From assembly GCA_003833135.1 (NCBI GenBank), contig QZLH01000497.1, positions 35,205-82,774 of the forward strand: a stretch of 47,570 bases of DNA. Direction: 5' to 3'. The notes beneath the pieces are model-generated. The model saw nothing but the letters and a program-made list of their open reading frames with translations, made no database searches and was not told the DNA's origin. Position numbers and translations under genes: made by a program. The stretch is from Oehlia diaphana (taxonomy: Eukaryota > Glomeromycota > Glomeromycetes > Glomerales > Glomeraceae). Shown here piece after piece: positions 1 through 11,445 of this stretch. Position 1 is the first letter of the stretch. The number at the start of each line of letters is the position of its first letter.

Positions 1-96
1 TACAGTATATTACATATTAAAAATGTGGTGTTATTTACTTTTTGTCATAATTTGTAATAATTTGTCATAAGTCATGACAATTTATTTTTTTTTAAA

Positions 97-175
<79 letters not shown>

Positions 176-1396
176 TTTTTTTTTTTTTCATTATTCTAAA
201 AAAAAAAAATGCGTGTTGTAAAATTTAAAAATTTTTAAAATTACGTTTGTTATTTAAATGCGTGTGTAAAAAAAAAAAAATTTTTTTTAGTTATATATAT
301 ATAAAAAAGGTATATAAAAAAGTTGATTAAAGCCCGAAAAAAAACTCTAAATTTTTTTTTTTTTCTCGTAACAAAACTTTAAATATAAAAAAAAAAAAAA
401 CTAAACAAAACTTTTTTTTTTTTTTTTCCGTAACGAAACTTTAAATAAACAAAACTAAAACAAAACTTTTTTTTTTCCGTAACAAAACTAAACAAAACTT
501 TAAAAATATAATATAAACTTTAAAAAAAAAACGCGTTATATTAGGATTTCGAAAAAAAGATTAGAAAAAAAAAAGAATAGATTTCGAAAAATAAAAAAGA
601 TCTAGAAAAGATCTAGAAAAAAAAGATCGATAAAAATCATTAAAAAAAAAAAAATAAAATAAAATCATTAAAAAATAAAACCTTTTTCGTTCATTTCGTC
701 GATTAAAAATTTAAAATAAATCAATTCAATATATATATATTATGGAAAAAGAAAAAAAGGAATGTATATATAATATATATATATATATAAAAATTACTTT
801 AACAAGTTTTAACAAAAAACAAATAATTACGTAAAAATAAAAAAATAACCAAAAAAAGGATCAAACATTCAAATTCAAACCCAAATATACCGATATATAT
901 CCGATATATATAAAAAACGCGTTTCAAAAAAAACCTGACTTCACACCTGACTTAACACCTGATTTTATACCTGATTTTATACCTGATTGGAGGAAATCTC
1001 GGTTATTTGGGAAAATTTTAATTTTAAAAAAAGTTTAAAAAAAGGTTTAAAAAAGGTAATAAGGGAATTATTTGGGTTACGTTAATTTACGTTTTTGTCG
1101 TTATTTTATTATAGATGGTAATACGGTTGGTTACGCTTTTTTTTTATGTTACGATTGTTTTACGATTGTTTTACGATCAAGATTACTGAGATCTTGAAAA
1201 AAATATATTAAAAATTAAAATCGCATTTAAGGCGCATATATTTCCCGATATAATATATATGTGTATATTAACATATTTACAGTATATTACATATTAAAAA
1301 TGTGGTGTTATTTACTTTTTGTCATAATTTGTAATAATTTGTCATAAGTCATGACAATTTATTTTTTTTTAAATTTTTTTTTTTTTTTAAAAAAAA
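1..1396. repeat. 119-bp perfect direct repeat, copies 1277 bp apart
   Basis: Bases 1-119 recur without mismatch at 1278-1396, including identical T9 and T15 runs; the copies diverge only in the following A run (about 60 A at 112-171 against 8 A at 1389-1396). The interval holds long A and T tracts and short repeats such as 'acctgattttat' near 950-985. The first copy begins at base 1, so the true repeat may extend upstream. It could be a tandem duplication of a roughly 1.28-kb unit, terminal repeats of an element, or an assembly edge effect. No coding sequence is seen in it. Confidence 0.85.
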
Positions 1397-1498
1397 CAAA
1401 AAAATCAGTCATATATATATAACTTTTTTTCTTACTAGATATCGGATCTAATATACATAGAATTAATAATTTTATTAAGGAAAGAATTTGAAAGAAAT

Positions 1499-1532
1499 TC
1501 CAATAATCCAATAATCCAATAATCCAATAATT
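1499..1532. repeat. CCAATAAT microsatellite
   Basis: About four tandem copies of an 8-bp unit (ccaataat). It lies in non-coding AT-rich DNA with no gene nearby. Confidence 0.7.
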
Positions 1533-3324
1533 ATCTAATGATCCATTTGATAACGAATAAAAAGAATATATCATAAATGATAAAATTATTAAGTAAATTA
1601 TGTAATATTTTTGTTTTTTTAAATACTATATGTAAATATTTTGTTTTTAAATACTATATATATATTTTGTTAAGGAGAAAAGGAGAAAAGAGATAAGACG
1701 AAAGATAACGAAAATGAATATATCCTTTTCGGCATAATCGGAATAAGTTTTTTTTTTTTAAAAAAAAAAAATTGATTAATGAAAATATTATGGAAAATGC
1801 CGAAAATTTTGATTAGGTGGCGTTTTTTTTCCCTTAAATTAATCGGGTTTATTCGGCTAATAAGGAATGTAAAATAAAAAAACGTGATGTATCACATTTT
1901 TCACTCGTGTAGTTTTTAAAATTAAAGTTCTATTAATATTGTGTAATGAATTACTAAACGTTTTCTTAATAACAAACAATTTTCAATGATATCCAATGAT
2001 TTACCGCATGAGACGATTTACTTTTCTCCCTAAAAGAAAGTTATGGTTTGGTCGTACAACCCTTTTACCTTGTTTTTTTTATTGGCGTTATTCTAAAAAC
2101 AATTAAGCCAATTTAATGATAAAATAACATTAACCTATAGTTTATTTTATTGTGAAAAAAGAGATCTTTTATCTTTGATCTATCGCCGGTATCGCCGGTA
2201 TCGATAATTGATGATTACACAAGATTTATATGATTAGATGGAAGTTTTTTATAATTTTATGCAGATAAAATTTCTTTGTTAATTAGAAAGAAGTAAAAAT
2301 AAGGGTTTTTTCAATAAAATTTATTATTATTGAAGTTAGAATAATTATGTAAAGAAATTTCATTGATTATGAAAAATTAAGGAGAATAAAAGAGGAGAAT
2401 TTTTTTTTTTTTTTTTGTTTAGAACAAGTACAAGTATATCTTTCTTGTTTTTATTAAAAGAAGTCTATTACGGTATTACATCAAGAATCATGTGAAAAAA
2501 AAATAAAAATAAATAAACAATCCTAACAATCCTGGAAGAATCCAAGCTTTTTCTTAATTTTGATGATCATCTATGACGTAGTTTTTAGGTTTAAATTTTT
2601 TTTTGTAAATCTTATTATAAGTATTTTTATAAACATTATTATTATTAAAACCTAGAATGAAATGACTAATTTTCATATGTATTTTACAATTATGGGTTTT
2701 TTTTTTTTTTTTTTTGAATAATATGACTGATTGATAGAGAAGATTTTTTTTTTTTTTTCGTGTGTTTATCGAATGAAAATGTAAGAATATGTATCACAGA
2801 ATGTTGACATTTTTTTTTTTATAACAATAGGGATTACGTATATGGTTTAAATGAATAACGCACTGAAACAACTGAAATATGCAGGTCAAATTATTGTTAT
2901 GCAATGTGATTTCATAAAATCAATAAAAAACAATGGATCGCTCTTACCCCAAATTAATTTAATTAAATTTGAATTCCCGGAATAAAGTTCGTTCCCTATG
3001 TGGGGGAATTATTTTTTTTTTTTACCGTAATTTACCAATTTAATGAATGAATTCACAAAAAGATTGAATATATATGAATGAAGATTTTTTCTTTTTCACT
3101 CTTATATGTATAATATAATATTATAAACAAATATGTATATAAATATAAAAATATATATATATCTTCATTATAAATATAAAAACATTAAAAAAAAAACTCG
3201 TTTTAATTTGAAATTAGGCTTAAACAACATGCAATTACATAAATTTGTTTGTAGTGGCGTATATAGTAAGGTAGTGTTAAAATCAGATGTTGCATGCATC
3301 TTGCATTTTTTTTTAAAAAAATTT

Positions 3325-3355
<31 letters not shown>

Positions 3356-4390
3356 TACTTGAATATATATTGTAAAGTTAAGTTGTATAATGTTATGTTA
3401 AGTTGTATATAAAGTCAAGTTGTATATAAATTTAAGTATATTAAGTTGAATATAATAAAGTTGGATGGCTTATAAGTATATTGTATAATCTATTATTTAT
3501 ATGGTTGTATATTTATATATTGCTATATGTATTGTATATAGATGTATTGTTTATATGTATGTATAAAACTTGATATCAATCAAGTATTTTAACACTTTTT
3601 AATTTTTAGGGGGTTATATCTTTCTTTCTTTTTTTTACGCGGAACTATATCGATTAAATTCAAGTGAAAGTATAATTACTAAATCATCATCAAATTACTT
3701 CATATTATTTAATATCTTAATTGTTATAATTGTTAACCTGTTTTACAAATTAAGTAAGTATAGTAAGCGTGTTTTTAATTTCATATTCCTTAACACCTTT
3801 TAAAAATTTGAAACTATGAGTAATTATGGATTATCTAAATAAGGAATCCATAAAACGCCAAGAAAAATTTTTTTTTTAAGAATAACCTTTTATTAAAAAA
3901 AAAAAAAAAAAATTTTAATGGAGATCTGTTTTAATCAGCCCACTCGCATATCTTTTTTTTTATTCTGAGTCGTAAATTATTAGCAATACATTCGTACTTT
4001 CTACTTTCATAAAAATTTGCGACCTACTATCAGGAGAAAGGTTTAGTCATCAAAAATAATTTTGATTTTGACCTTTAACTCGTTTCATCTAACATGTGAA
4101 CATGTGATAATTTATGAAACAATACTAGAGTCTTAATTATTTTACTATGTTCAATGTTCATGAAAGCATGAAAAGCATTCGATTTAAAAACAAACAATTT
4201 CATTAAATTTGTGTATGTACTGTACTACATTTTGTTTTGGATTGAAATATTAAAAAGGATTAGAATTAAAAAAAGTTGATTGAGAACAAATCCAAATGAC
4301 ATTTACTGGAATCTTACAAGATCGTCAAAAACTAATGAAATTAGAACATTTATAAACTCAATTAGTGTCATACGTCATAATAAAGAAAAC
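1533..4390. other. AT-rich gene-free stretch
   Basis: Very AT-rich sequence with poly-T and poly-A runs and TA dinucleotide tracts. Open frames here are short and low in complexity (Lys/Ile/Phe-rich) and none shows a recognisable domain. I see no gene. Confidence 0.5.
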
Positions 4391-4622
4391 CGTTTAACAA
4401 TGCTTTAAATAATGCTTTAAATAATATGTTCAATAATGATAATAATGATTTAATAATACGCCAATAATCCTATAATGCTTTAAATAATATGTTCAATAAT
4501 ATTTTAAATAATACTAATACTTTAAATATTATGTTAAATAATATTTTAAATAATACTTTATAATACTTTAAGTAATATTTAATACTTAATACTTTTAAAT
4601 AATATTTTAAATATTTTTTGTA
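4391..4622. repeat. Degenerate TTTAAATAAT minisatellite
   Basis: Imperfect tandem array built from variants of 'aatgctttaaataat' and 'aatattttaaataat', with about 12 diverged units. The low-complexity open frames read through it on both strands are a consequence of the repeat, not genes. Confidence 0.7.
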
Positions 4623-4979
4623 TATCAAAATTTTATTAACAAACACGAAAAAATGTAGTGTCAAAACGCGTTTTTTATTAATAATTATGAAAAATATCTT
4701 TAATGTCATAATGTCAAACAATACGATTACATTTCATTTTGTTCCTGAGTCAATTAATAATCTATTTATGGGTAAATACTTTATAACCATTTTTAAGCCC
4801 AATAAAATACTATTATAAATCTCCAGATCTAATTATTGCTACTTAGTATAAATAAGAAAGACCAAAGGCTAGAATTCCGAATTTTTGGTTTCAGTCTGTT
4901 TTAGCCCAATATTTAGACTATCGGGATGACGTACATGACATAATTTTTATATTATTATATATATATAAATACAAGTATA

Positions 4980-5027
4980 ATTACCGATTACCAATTACCA
5001 ATTACCATTCACCAATTACCAATTATC
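4980..5027. repeat. ATTACCA heptamer array
   Basis: About seven units of attacca/accaatt in tandem with a few substitutions. It lies in intergenic DNA. Confidence 0.75.
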
Positions 5028-5039
5028 AAACTAAAAAAT

Positions 5040-6105
5040 ACTGTTAACCAAGACGCGTTCGATTTGGTCTTAATTTATTAATAAATGCTTTAACTTTATT
5101 AGCTTTGAATAGGCTTTGAATGATTGTTTTAGTTAATTTTTCACGTGATACAATTCAAGACTAACGTTATCTGTCATGATTGAAAAAATTATTAATTTCT
5201 GCTCTTGCCTAAATGAAAAAAATAAACATCTCCTTTTCGGTAATGTAAACATTTATTTGTATTAACCCGATATTTAATTTGCTGCAAATTTTTGATCTTG
5301 TGTTTGTGTCAAATTACGTGGATGAAATTGTATATCTGATATAATATTATTGATGAGATTCTTTAATATCGATGAAATATTGAGTATATATCGTTTATCT
5401 GATGTAATATTTATGAAATAGTATATCTGATTTTAGCGTATATTGTACATAGTATATACATGTGGGCGTAATTATTTCGGATAATACGGCATCATTAAGG
5501 CGGCGTAATGGTATGAAAATAGCATTACACCAGTATTACACCGTTGTAATGCCGAATTGGTGTAATGTGCCGTTCTTTAGCATATTACTGTATGATATAT
5601 GGTATTGATGAAATTCTTTAATGTATATCTTATATAGTATTGATGAATAATTTCAAATTATTAATTCGAATTTTTTAGGCGTTTTTATGGTTAGCAAATA
5701 TAATTAAAGTAATTAAAAGATACAAGGTGGGTTAGACTGATTTTTATCGCGTCCTGCATCTTGCAATCAATCTTACATAGTTTGTTATTGATCTTGCAGA
5801 TGAAGTTTATTAATTCATGAGTGATTTAATACCATTGAGTATATATAATATACATATACAGTATATATATATACGTAATAAATATGTATATATATGTATA
5901 TATATGTATACGCATAATTCTATATTTTATATATTACATTTTATAGTTTGAGGTTTCGATTCGGCTCACTTGGTCAACTTTTTTGTGTTTACTTCCAAAT
6001 CCTCTTAATTGACACAAATCTTAATATTGAGGTTTTATATCACATATTGGAATAATTCATTAAAAAGATATTGTATCTGATTAGATATCTGTCAAAATAT
6101 GTATT
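5040..6105. other. AT-rich intergenic DNA
   Basis: No supported gene. It contains a small patch rich in 'gtaat/attac' motifs around 5465-5575 and TA-dinucleotide tracts near 5840-5930. Confidence 0.5.
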
Positions 6106-6240
6106 AGTTATTTACTGATCTAGTAATATATAAATGGGTTATCATCCGAAGGAATGATGACCCTTTTATATACGTAAATAACTTTTTTATTATTCCTAGA
6201 TATACTAATTGGTCCGCCAGTTTATAACTACCAATTAGTA
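6106..6240. other. Two adjacent inverted repeats (hairpin-forming)
   Basis: First hairpin: agttatttac at 6106-6115 pairs with gtaaataact at 6174-6183, and an inner stem atataaa-gggt-atcat pairs with atgat-accc-ttatat around 6127-6173, leaving a small loop near 6148. Second hairpin: tactaattggt (6203-6213) pairs perfectly with accaattagta (6230-6240). These may be foldback element remnants. A structured RNA cannot be excluded, but no promoter is evident. Confidence 0.6.
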
Positions 6241-6454
6241 ACCAGGTGATAATAAATAAAAGAATCTACCTTCTATTAATTTGGAAAATCATTAAACTTC
6301 CATTTTTTTTGACAAGATTTTTTGATGAAAATTGAATTTGTAATTACAGTATTTACAGTTTATAATGAATTAATTAAATTTGTCATAATTAATCATAATA
6401 AAAACTTTTTACTTTATAATTATTTCTCAAACTACAATATATGCCAATAAAAGT

Positions 6455-6936
6455 TATTACACAGATCCATTTTTAAATCACATTTAGGAGAGAATACTAA
6501 GGATACAAGATATGACGCAAACATTGATAATACTTATTATTTTCTAACTACATTGGGAGAAACAACTATTAATTATGAATACAAGATATGAACAATACTT
6601 AAGACACGGATATTACATTGGGAGAGAAGTTTTTCAAACAACTATTACTATGGATACAAGATATGACGCAAATTGATCCGTTTTTAAACTACGTTGGGAA
6701 AGAAGTTTTTAAACTATTACTAAAAATACAAGATATGACGCAAAAATTGATAATACTTATTACACGGATCCATTTTAAACCACATTGGGAAAGTAACTAT
6801 TACCAAGGATATAAGATATGAACAATACTTATTACATGGATCCATTTTAAACCACATTGAGAAAGAAGTTTTTTAAACAACTATTACCAGGGATATAAAA
6901 ATAACAACTCTATTGACACAAAAATATGCTAACACA
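6455..6936. repeat. Degenerate tandem repeat, unit about 75-80 bp
   Basis: The phrase 'acaagatatgacgcaa' or a variant recurs at about 6504, 6581, 6656, 6728 and 6811 (spacings 72-83 bp). It is accompanied by 'acacggatccattttaaa' and 'cacattgggaaagaag'. There are about 5-6 diverged copies. The array continues after the inserted element at 6937-7291, where 'agatccatcttaaaatcac' is another unit fragment. Confidence 0.85.
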
Positions 6937-7291
6937 GGGTCCCGGACAATTATATCAGATCTGGGTATGTATAAAATGGGAGTAAATTGTAAAAATTTGA
7001 AAGATGGTAGGTAAAAAAGTAAAAACCGGGGCTTTTTTGAAAAAAAAAAAATGAAAAATGGGGTAAAAATAAACAATAAAAAAATAGAGGTAGGATTTTT
7101 ATAGGTAAATTTTGAGATTTTTAAAGTGATATATGATATATTATAAATTGGGTAAATTATCTAGGGATTTGTATAGAGTATATACGGTAATAAAAAATAA
7201 TTTGAGATACGTATAAAACTGAAAATTTTCGGGGTAAAATTTTCCAAATCTCATCATTTTCCTCTTACATTTTATTTAATTATCCAGGGTC
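6937..7291. mobile_element. 355-bp non-autonomous TIR element with 10-bp TSD
   Basis: The element is flanked by identical tgctaacaca copies at 6927-6936 and 7292-7301. Its ends are imperfect terminal inverted repeats: gggtcccggacaatta at the left and the reverse complement of taattatccagggtc at the right, about 11 of 15 matching. Removing it restores an uninterrupted unit of the surrounding tandem repeat, so the insertion is directly readable. A 9-10 bp target duplication is typical of Mutator-like (MULE) transposons. No transposase is encoded, so this is a MITE-like derivative. Family assignment is inference; insertion boundaries are seen. Confidence 0.8.
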
Positions 7292-7301
7292 TGCTAACAC
7301 A

Positions 7302-8486
7302 AGATCCATCTTAAAATCACTTTTGAAAGGAAATTTTTAAAGGAAATTAAAAGAAACTAAACAAAACAAAAGTTTCTGATTTCAAATCAAAGTTTATAAT
7401 TGTTATATCAAGTATTTTTACCAATTGATTATGTTTGTAATCTCTCCCTTCCACATTTCATATATTCACCTAAACTATATTATACTCAAATGTAATAAAT
7501 TATAAGTGCTTGGGTTAAAAAGCTAACTCCATTATCATCATTTTTCTCAAGATACATTGAGTAGATGTGATAACATTATGTATTATAATTGTTATACATT
7601 TCTTAGTAAATTATTTAGCCTAGCTATGAATTGTTGAGTAATAATTATTGATATAGGAAATAAAATAAATATAATTATATATTATAATAAATACAATGTA
7701 AGGTCGTAATATGTTATAGAAGAAAAATCTTTAAATCATCATTATCATCTCATTAGATATTTAAGATTTGGAATTTCACATTATTTGTAGAATTCTAATA
7801 TACTACTTTATAATATCTTATGTTTCAAGTAAATTTCAATATTTTTGAACATGGCATGTAAGTAAAGATGTGAAAGTGAAATTAATGGATGAAATTGAAA
7901 GAATGGAAGATGTAGATTATAATTATCTTAATTTCATTATGAAATTCGATTGTATTTTTAATTAAACTTGTTAAAGCTTCAATTGGAATACTACTAAGGG
8001 AAGCCTTCGTAGAGTCAAATAATCAGAAATTAATCCACGGATAAGAGTCTCAAGCTCGTCAAAGAAAACATCAGAGGTAATAGGATTTTCTTTATGCGTC
8101 ACTGTAGAACTGTGTTCCTTTTTTTTTTTGTAAGAACGTATAAATAATGCTGAAGAATATGAAAGAATTTGCCTTTTTTTGCTCAATCAAAGCAAATATT
8201 GCTTTGCAATTATAATTTCTTTCGTTATTTCTTCAAAAAAAAAAGTAAATGTAAATATCGAAATGAAAATCTATCTACAGTATATGCTAATATACTATAT
8301 ATGCATTAATTCCTAATTGCGCCATACTTTATAAACAGATGATCAGTCCTATGATCAACTCCCACGTTTTTTAAAAATTTCGAGCTCGAGTTTTCCCTGT
8401 TATATCACGAAACAACCTTTAAACAGACGTTACTTGTTTTTTACTACCTTTTTTTGTCGTCTTCAAGTTTTGATAAAGTTATTAAC
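7302..8486. other. Intergenic DNA upstream of the GGA-like gene
   Basis: No supported gene. A 71-codon minus-strand frame at 7971-8186 has reasonable composition but no recognisable domain or splice partner. The last 100 bp before the ATG at 8487 presumably hold the promoter and 5' UTR; I see no clear TATA box. Confidence 0.4.
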
Positions 8487-10802
8487 ATGAGCTTCGGGAC
8501 ACTCCAGGTAAGTCTTTGTATTTACATTTATTAAAATTTATAAATTGATCATTTCTCAAATAACCTCTTTCTTGCTTTCTTTATTAGTTACCTTCCGTAC
8601 TTCCTAAGCCTACAATTCAAACTATCATAGGTATTGATATCTGAAGCTATTTTGATTATTTTTAGCTAAATTAGCTTATGGTTTTTTTTAATAAATATAA
8701 TTTAATTTAACTAAACAGTCTTATTATATACATATTTTTTTCTTTTTTTTTAATATATAGAGAGGGCATGTAATCCTCAATTGGGTGAACCAGATCTAGC
8801 ATTGGATTTGGAAATTGCAGATTTGATCAATCAAAAAAAGCAAAATTAGTACGTAGTGAAACTTTTAACTTTTAATCAAATAAGTTTATATATATATTTT
8901 TTTTAATTATTTTCATCTTGATTAGTCCACGAGAAGCTGCCATGCATATTGTGAGACTTATAAATAATAGAAATCCAGATGTTGCATCGTTAGCTTTGAC
9001 AGTAAGTAAAACATGATAATGATCTTATTTATTACAATTATGTATTCATGATTTTTTTCTTTCGATTCGTTAATTATGTAGTTATTGGATATTTGTGTAA
9101 AAAATTGTGGTCATGCTTTTCATTTACATATTGCGACAAAAGAATTTCTTAATGAAATTGTTCGAAAATTCCCTGAAAGACCACCGGTAAGTTAATGAAT
9201 ATTTAATTTTATTTAAAATTAAAAATTCCACATCAAAGTAAATTAATTATTTTTAATTATATAGGCCTTACTGAATCCAATACAGTTGAGAATTTTGGAG
9301 TTCATACAGGAATGGAGATCAACTATATGTGTTAATTCACGTCATAAAAAAGATCTTGGTCATATTAATGACATGTATAGATTGCTAAGTTATAAAGGTT
9401 TGTTATAATATTGGTTGGGCTTAATTATCAATAATTTGAGTATTCGTTCGTCATTTTTCTTACTATTTTGATGAGTGTAGGTTATATATTTCCGGAAATA
9501 GATACTCAATCTGCAGCGGTCCTCAATCCAACAGAGGTTCGTATTTAATTACTTATCTTTAAAATTATATATATAGTAGACATATATAATAGATATATTC
9601 TAATGATTAATTTATAATCTTTTAATCAGACTTTGAAGTCTCCAGAAGAACTTGAACAAGAGGATCGTGCTGCGCAAGCAGCGGTAAAGTCGAAGTATTT
9701 TTATTTCTTCTTTGTTTTATTCCAATCGTTATAATCGCTTTTTAAAGTATATCAGCTGAATTTAAATATTATTTATTATCTATAATTTTCCTGAATAATT
9801 TACATAAATTAGAAATTACAAGAATTAATTAGAAGAGCTACTCCAGCAGATTTAGAAGAAGCTAATGAACTTATGAAGGTTATGGCTGGATATGTAAGAA
9901 TACTAATACTTTAAGACGGTTTTTAATAATTAATACAAATACTGAGTGAAAATTTTCCCTAGGATCCTGAAGCTAAACCTGATTATAAGAAACAAACTAA
10001 TGAAGAATTGGAGAAAATTCAGAGAAAGACTATACTTTTAAATGATATGCTTAATAATGTTAAAGTTGGTGAAAGGATAGGTGCTGGTGATATATTTGAG
10101 GTAAGTTATGAGCAACTTGTTGTTATCTTTTTTTTAAGTTGAATATTTTTCTTAATATTTTTATTTTATTTTAATATTAGGAATTATCTCAGGCCTGTAA
10201 AGCTGTGCAACCTAAAATTCAGAAATTTATTGAAGAGGAAGTTGATAGTGAAAGCATTGGTACATATATCTTGTATATTTTTGAAATAAGTTGGATGGTC
10301 GAATGTATTAAATTTTAATTCAATGCAATATAGATCGTCTATTAAACTTGAATGATCTGATTAATACGGTATTGAAAAGATTTGAAGATGCAAAGAATGG
10401 AATATTCGAGCCGCCTGAAGAAAAGCCTCAGCCGCCACCGCAATCATCATCAACCACGTAATAATTTATTTTATTTACTTATAAATAATGAATATTCATT
10501 TTATTTATTAAATTATTAAATTTTGAATTAAATTTTGAGCAGAAATGAATCCACTTCGGAATCCTTGCTAATTGATTTCGGAAATCCCGATCCACCACAA
10601 GGTCAAATTCAAATTACTGATGATTTGCTAGAGTTAAATGGAAGTTCTAATAACAAACCTTCTTCTGAAAAAGGTATTATATATATATATATTTATTTAT
10701 TTTATTTATTTTAAAAATAATAATAATAATAAAATTTTATTTTTAACTCTGTTAGGGACAGGAAATGCTATCGATGATTTACTTGGATTATCTTTTAATT
10801 GA
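8487..10802 (+). CDS. GGA-like VHS-GAT clathrin adaptor (no ear domain)
   Basis: Fourteen exons: 8487-8507, 8588-8630, 8761-8848, 8926-9001, 9082-9186, 9265-9397, 9481-9536, 9630-9683, 9813-9893, 9963-10100, 10181-10259, 10334-10457, 10543-10673, 10756-10802. They join in frame to 391 residues. Residues about 20-155 form a VHS domain (PREAAMHIVRLINNRNP, LLDICVKNCGHAFHLHI, FPERPP). Residues about 195-315 form a helical GAT domain. The C-terminal stretch carries LLIDF near 341-345 and ends in DDLLGLSFN, both clathrin-box/acidic-dileucine-like. GGA proteins sort cargo from the trans-Golgi to endosomes using Arf-GTP, clathrin and a C-terminal GAE ear. Here the stop codon comes right after DLLGL, and I find no ear domain in the following 600 bp. 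A GT (aaag|gtacc) lies just past the stop, so an alternative 3' end is possible. It could instead be called a Tom1-like VHS-GAT protein, but the VHS sequence looks GGA-like. Confidence 0.85.
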
Positions 10803-11445
10803 AAGGTACCAAAATTTTTTTGAAAAATATTACCTTTTATAATCCTAAAAATTTTTTGTTAATTTTAAATAATTGCATTTTTTTTTTTAGTTTTTCTTTA
10901 TTAATTCAACTATTTAATATAGATTATGTATTTTTTCACCTATTTTCACCTATAGTGCATTTATATAATAATTATTATAAAAATTAATAAATTAATAATA
11001 TTTAAGTATTTAATGCTTTTAAAATTTGAAAATCTTTCGGAATATCAAATTTTGATTGATTTCAAAAATTTGATTTCAATTAAGGTTAAGATCAAAATCT
11101 TCATCTAAATTTCTTAAATAAAGGGCTAAAAATTTCGGCATCAGATTATCAAATTTAGTAATGTGGGACAATAAATTATTAATCTGTGAAACTATTTTGC
11201 CGTGCATAACCTTCGTTGCAGATTTGCAGATTGAATTTGCCGGACATTTAATGTCTACTGACCGGAATTACTATTGGTAAATACTAATTAGGATATATCA
11301 TGGTTGTTGGATCAGTAAGATTAATTGTTTAATCTATGATAGACTTTTAACTAGAACGTTTTTCCTTTCCGATTTTTCTAACAAAAGATTAAGAGGAATT
11401 AGAGGAATTACTTTAACGGTGTAAGGAGGAAAAACTTTGGTCAAG
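10803..11445. other. Spacer between the GGA-like and V-ATPase genes
   Basis: AT-rich. It holds the 3' UTR of the upstream gene and the promoter of the next. A 62-codon low-complexity frame at 10799-10987 overlaps the stop of the upstream gene and is not a credible gene. No GAE ear domain is readable here. Confidence 0.5.

Noticed and set aside
7971..8186. 71-codon minus-strand frame just upstream of the GGA-like gene
   Set aside because: Composition is plausible, but there is no domain, no splice partner and no similarity I recognise; chance is likely at this length.
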